Shown one piece after another: positions 62,117-64,000 of a DNA stretch of 64,000 nt. Numbering within the stretch: position 1 is the stretch's first letter; each line of letters begins with the position of its first letter. The notes under the pieces were generated by a model that had not been told where the DNA came from, made no database searches, and was given only the letters and a program-made list of their open reading frames with translations. Source of the stretch: CBDCWT01 sp965223305 (GTDB lineage Bacteria; Planctomycetota; Planctomycetia; Pirellulales; Pirellulaceae); assembly GCA_965223305.1 (NCBI GenBank), contig CBDCWT010000083.1, positions 45,074 to 109,073 on the forward strand, written 5' to 3'. The position numbers and the translations under genes are program-made.

Positions 62117-63030
62117 CGAACATCTCCAAGGCTTGTTGAAAGGCGGGCAGTTGAGCGAGCAGAGCCGTCGCCGACAGATTGGCTTCGACAAGGAACGCGG
62201 GGGTATTCAATGCTGCGCTGTGGCAACGGGATGTAATCAGCGCCATCATCTTGGACGTCTTGTTCAGGTCGCTCAGCAGCTGCCGCTCCACATCGCTGCA
62301 GACGTCGGGCCGAGCGAGCGTGTCTTTGATTTGCTGCAACGACCACTGCCAGTTGCCTTGCAGGATCGCTTCCCGCAACGGCGCCGGACCGCGGAAGCAG
62401 CCATCGGCTAGCAGCTGGATGTCGCGCAGACTGGGCGATCGCCCAGCGACCGCGCGGGATGAACTGTTCGATCTGCCCGCTGTCGGCCGTGTTCATGCGC
62501 ATGAACGGCCGCAAGGTCTGCATGTAGGCGTAGACCGGGAACTTGCCCTGGCTGAGCAGGTCCTGCACGGCGGGAGTCATCTCGACCAGCAGCCCGCGGC
62601 GCATCGACACCCAGGCTTTGCTGCGGCCAAGTTGGGCGGCGATGTCCGCGACGCTCATCTGATGGGTGTCGACAAGCAGCTCGATGAAGCGAGCCTCTTC
62701 AAACGCGTTGAGTGACGTTTGTTTTTTGGTGCGCATCAGGCTCAGGATGCCCATCCCTTCCTCCTCTCCCAACGAGCGGCAGGGGACACAGTGAATGTGC
62801 AGCTTCTCGGCGGCGCGCAGCCGCTTGAAGCCATCGAGCAGGATGAACTGCGTGTCTCGCCACACGCCTGCCAGCGGGTTTTGAACGCCGCGATCGGCGA
62901 CATCGGCCAGCAGGCGCGCTTCCTGAGCGGAATCACGAACACGGCAGCCTTCATGGCGCCGGTCGATCTGGCTGCATTCGATGGATAGAGACATGGCGGA
63001 GCCCGCGACACGCTTAGGGAGGCTGTTCAT
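62082..63030 (-). pseudogene. ParB-like protein gene of the inverted element, frameshifted
   Basis: The N-terminal two thirds (from 63030, with FILLDGFKRLRAAEKL and the HTH MSVADIAAQLGRSKAWVSM) and the C-terminal third (to 62082) are in different frames; the break lies near 62450 after GQIEQFI. It otherwise matches the intact gene at 17379-18326. Confidence 0.85.
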
Positions 63031-63744
63031 GAAGGAATTGAACAACATAGTCGCGGCGATTCTGATAGAGGAGGCTGTGTTGTCTCATGCGTTTCCGCAG
63101 CCGCGCGAGCAGCTCTTGGCGGCCGAACTCCTGGCGGCCGAGTAGCGAGAAGAGAAGTTCCACGTAGGGCAGCACGGGCGAAAGTTCCACCATCGCTTCG
63201 GTGAGTTGGATGCTGCCGGGCAGCTGTAGAGACAACGGCGCCGCGAGCGACGGAGGTGTCGGGAAAGATGGCGCGAGAGAAGCAGTGGAGGACGTGGCGT
63301 CTCGTGGAGTCGGTTCGGCGGGAGGCGGCTTGACTGCGGTGGAGGCCCGACTGACCGCGGTGGAACGCAAATCGTTGGATGATCCGCTCGGTGCACTGGA
63401 CGTTGGCTTCGCTCTTCGGCCGTTCAGCCTCTTCTTCTTGACGCGTCCTGACTTCGTTCGATAGTATTCCGCGCTGCGACGATTCGACTGCTCGCGACGG
63501 TGTTGCTCACGGCAGCCGAACGGACAACGCAGATCAGTGCGGCCGGCGTTGGCCGGAGCCGTCAGGAATTCGATGCCGCAGTGGCGGCAACTGACGCGGC
63601 AGTCGCGCAAGTCGTCACGCTCACCCAGAGCGAGCTCTAGAGCGGTCCGATAAGACTGGATAGTGGGCTTAGCGCGATCGGTCTCGTGCCAATTTGGCGA
63701 ATTCTCGAAGAACTCCCCGACCGCGATCGCCCAAAAGCCAAATT
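63014..63744 (-). CDS. Cysteine-rich protein of the inverted element
   Basis: The same protein as at 16661-17395, with the zinc-ribbon-like CRHCGIEF and CPFGC, a basic stretch and the conserved C-terminal helix. The frame is open in both copies over the whole length, including the part before the first plausible TTG (63610), and changes between copies are mainly silent or conservative, which argues that it is a real gene with an upstream or non-standard start. Confidence 0.5.
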
Positions 63745-63776
63745 GTCAGGCAGGCTGTCATTATCTTTTTTCACAC

Positions 63777-63827
63777 CCTCGTCTACGTCACCGTCGCTCA
63801 CGCGTCGACCGTAGACGAGGTTTTTTT
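63777..63827 (+). terminator. Outward hairpin with T tract, inverted element copy
   Basis: CCTCGTCTACG (63777-63787) pairs with CGTAGACGAGG (63810-63820), followed by seven T. It is the mirror of the hairpin at 16579-16629 and again points out of the element. Confidence 0.5.
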
Positions 63828-64000
63828 ACGCGCTCGTCCACCAGCCCGGCCTGACCATCCGCGCCACCCTCCAATCCAGTCCTCTGCTGCTTGGAAAAAA
63901 GCAACACTCCACCCACTCATTCCTTCTCCAAGCAGTGGGTCAGCTTAGCCGAGCATGCCCGGGTCAGTTTTCCTGAGCGACATAGGCCAGGAAGCGGATC

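Larger units (their letters stand above)
56088..63985 (-). mobile_element. 5.18-kb IS21-type element, inverted decayed copy split by IS66
   Basis: The ends CTATAACGCTC (56088) and GAGCGACATAG (to 63985) match those of the copy at 16429-21606. Subtracting the 2.73-kb IS66 insertion leaves about 5.17 kb. All five genes are recognisable on the minus strand, but the Toprim, istB, transposase and ParB-like genes each carry a frameshift or interruption. No matching 8-bp duplication flanks this copy (CAGGCTCT versus GCCAGGAA), suggesting rearrangement after insertion. Confidence 0.85.

Overview
The window reads as an accessory region of a planctomycete chromosome, most like the Pirellulales. The clues are a giant secreted protein with the N-terminal planctomycete motif LEDRLML, a LodA-type quinoprotein, a replication-relaxation type conjugation protein and a high load of transposases. 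These are family-level inferences; no single gene fixes the species.

Layout. 1-14.8 kb: the tail of an IS66 transposase, a putative zinc metallopeptidase, an outer-membrane-like protein with a late frameshift, then a 10.3-kb RHS/YD-repeat gene. Its C-terminus looks like a GIY-YIG nuclease toxin, and a small candidate immunity gene follows 12 bp later. 14.9-25.6 kb: a nest of mobile elements inside a DUF3732 ATPase gene. An IS3 element split that gene, and a 5.18-kb element (zinc-ribbon protein, ParB-like protein, IS21-type transposase, IstB ATPase, Toprim protein) split the IS3 leaving an 8-bp duplication. A classical IS21 element then cuts both the DUF3732 remnant and the 3' end of a LodA-like gene.

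25.5-31.1 kb: the truncated LodA-like gene and a decayed small-gene module that includes an N6-adenine methylase broken by about four frameshifts. 31.2-37.5 kb: a tight five-gene operon of DNA methyltransferase, phosphoribosyltransferase-like protein, ORC/CDC6-like ATPase, an unrecognised protein and flavin-dependent thymidylate synthase ThyX. This is the best candidate in the window for an incompletely described defence or nucleotide-based conflict system. 37.5-44.8 kb: two nearly identical ISKra4-like elements in direct orientation bracket a tyrosine integrase and a three-gene membrane/HTH cluster. The second copy interrupts a 60-codon zinc-ribbon gene.

45-54.4 kb: a mobilisation module (membrane proteins, trypsin-like protease, TraG/VirD4-like coupling ATPase, replication-relaxation protein, excisionase-like HTH), ending in an unusual fusion of a sugar-kinase-like domain to an AAA+ ATPase. 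54.4-64 kb: an intact IS3 copy, three iterons next to a tRNA-Arg 3' half (probable integration site and end of the island), then an inverted, decayed second copy of the 5.18-kb element split by an IS66 element.

The IS3 and 5.18-kb elements on the two sides are mirror images around about 31.6 kb of cargo. Integrase, excisionase-like proteins, coupling ATPase, relaxation protein and the tRNA-derived att site suggest an integrative mobilisable island that has collected defence genes and is being eroded by insertions and frameshifts.
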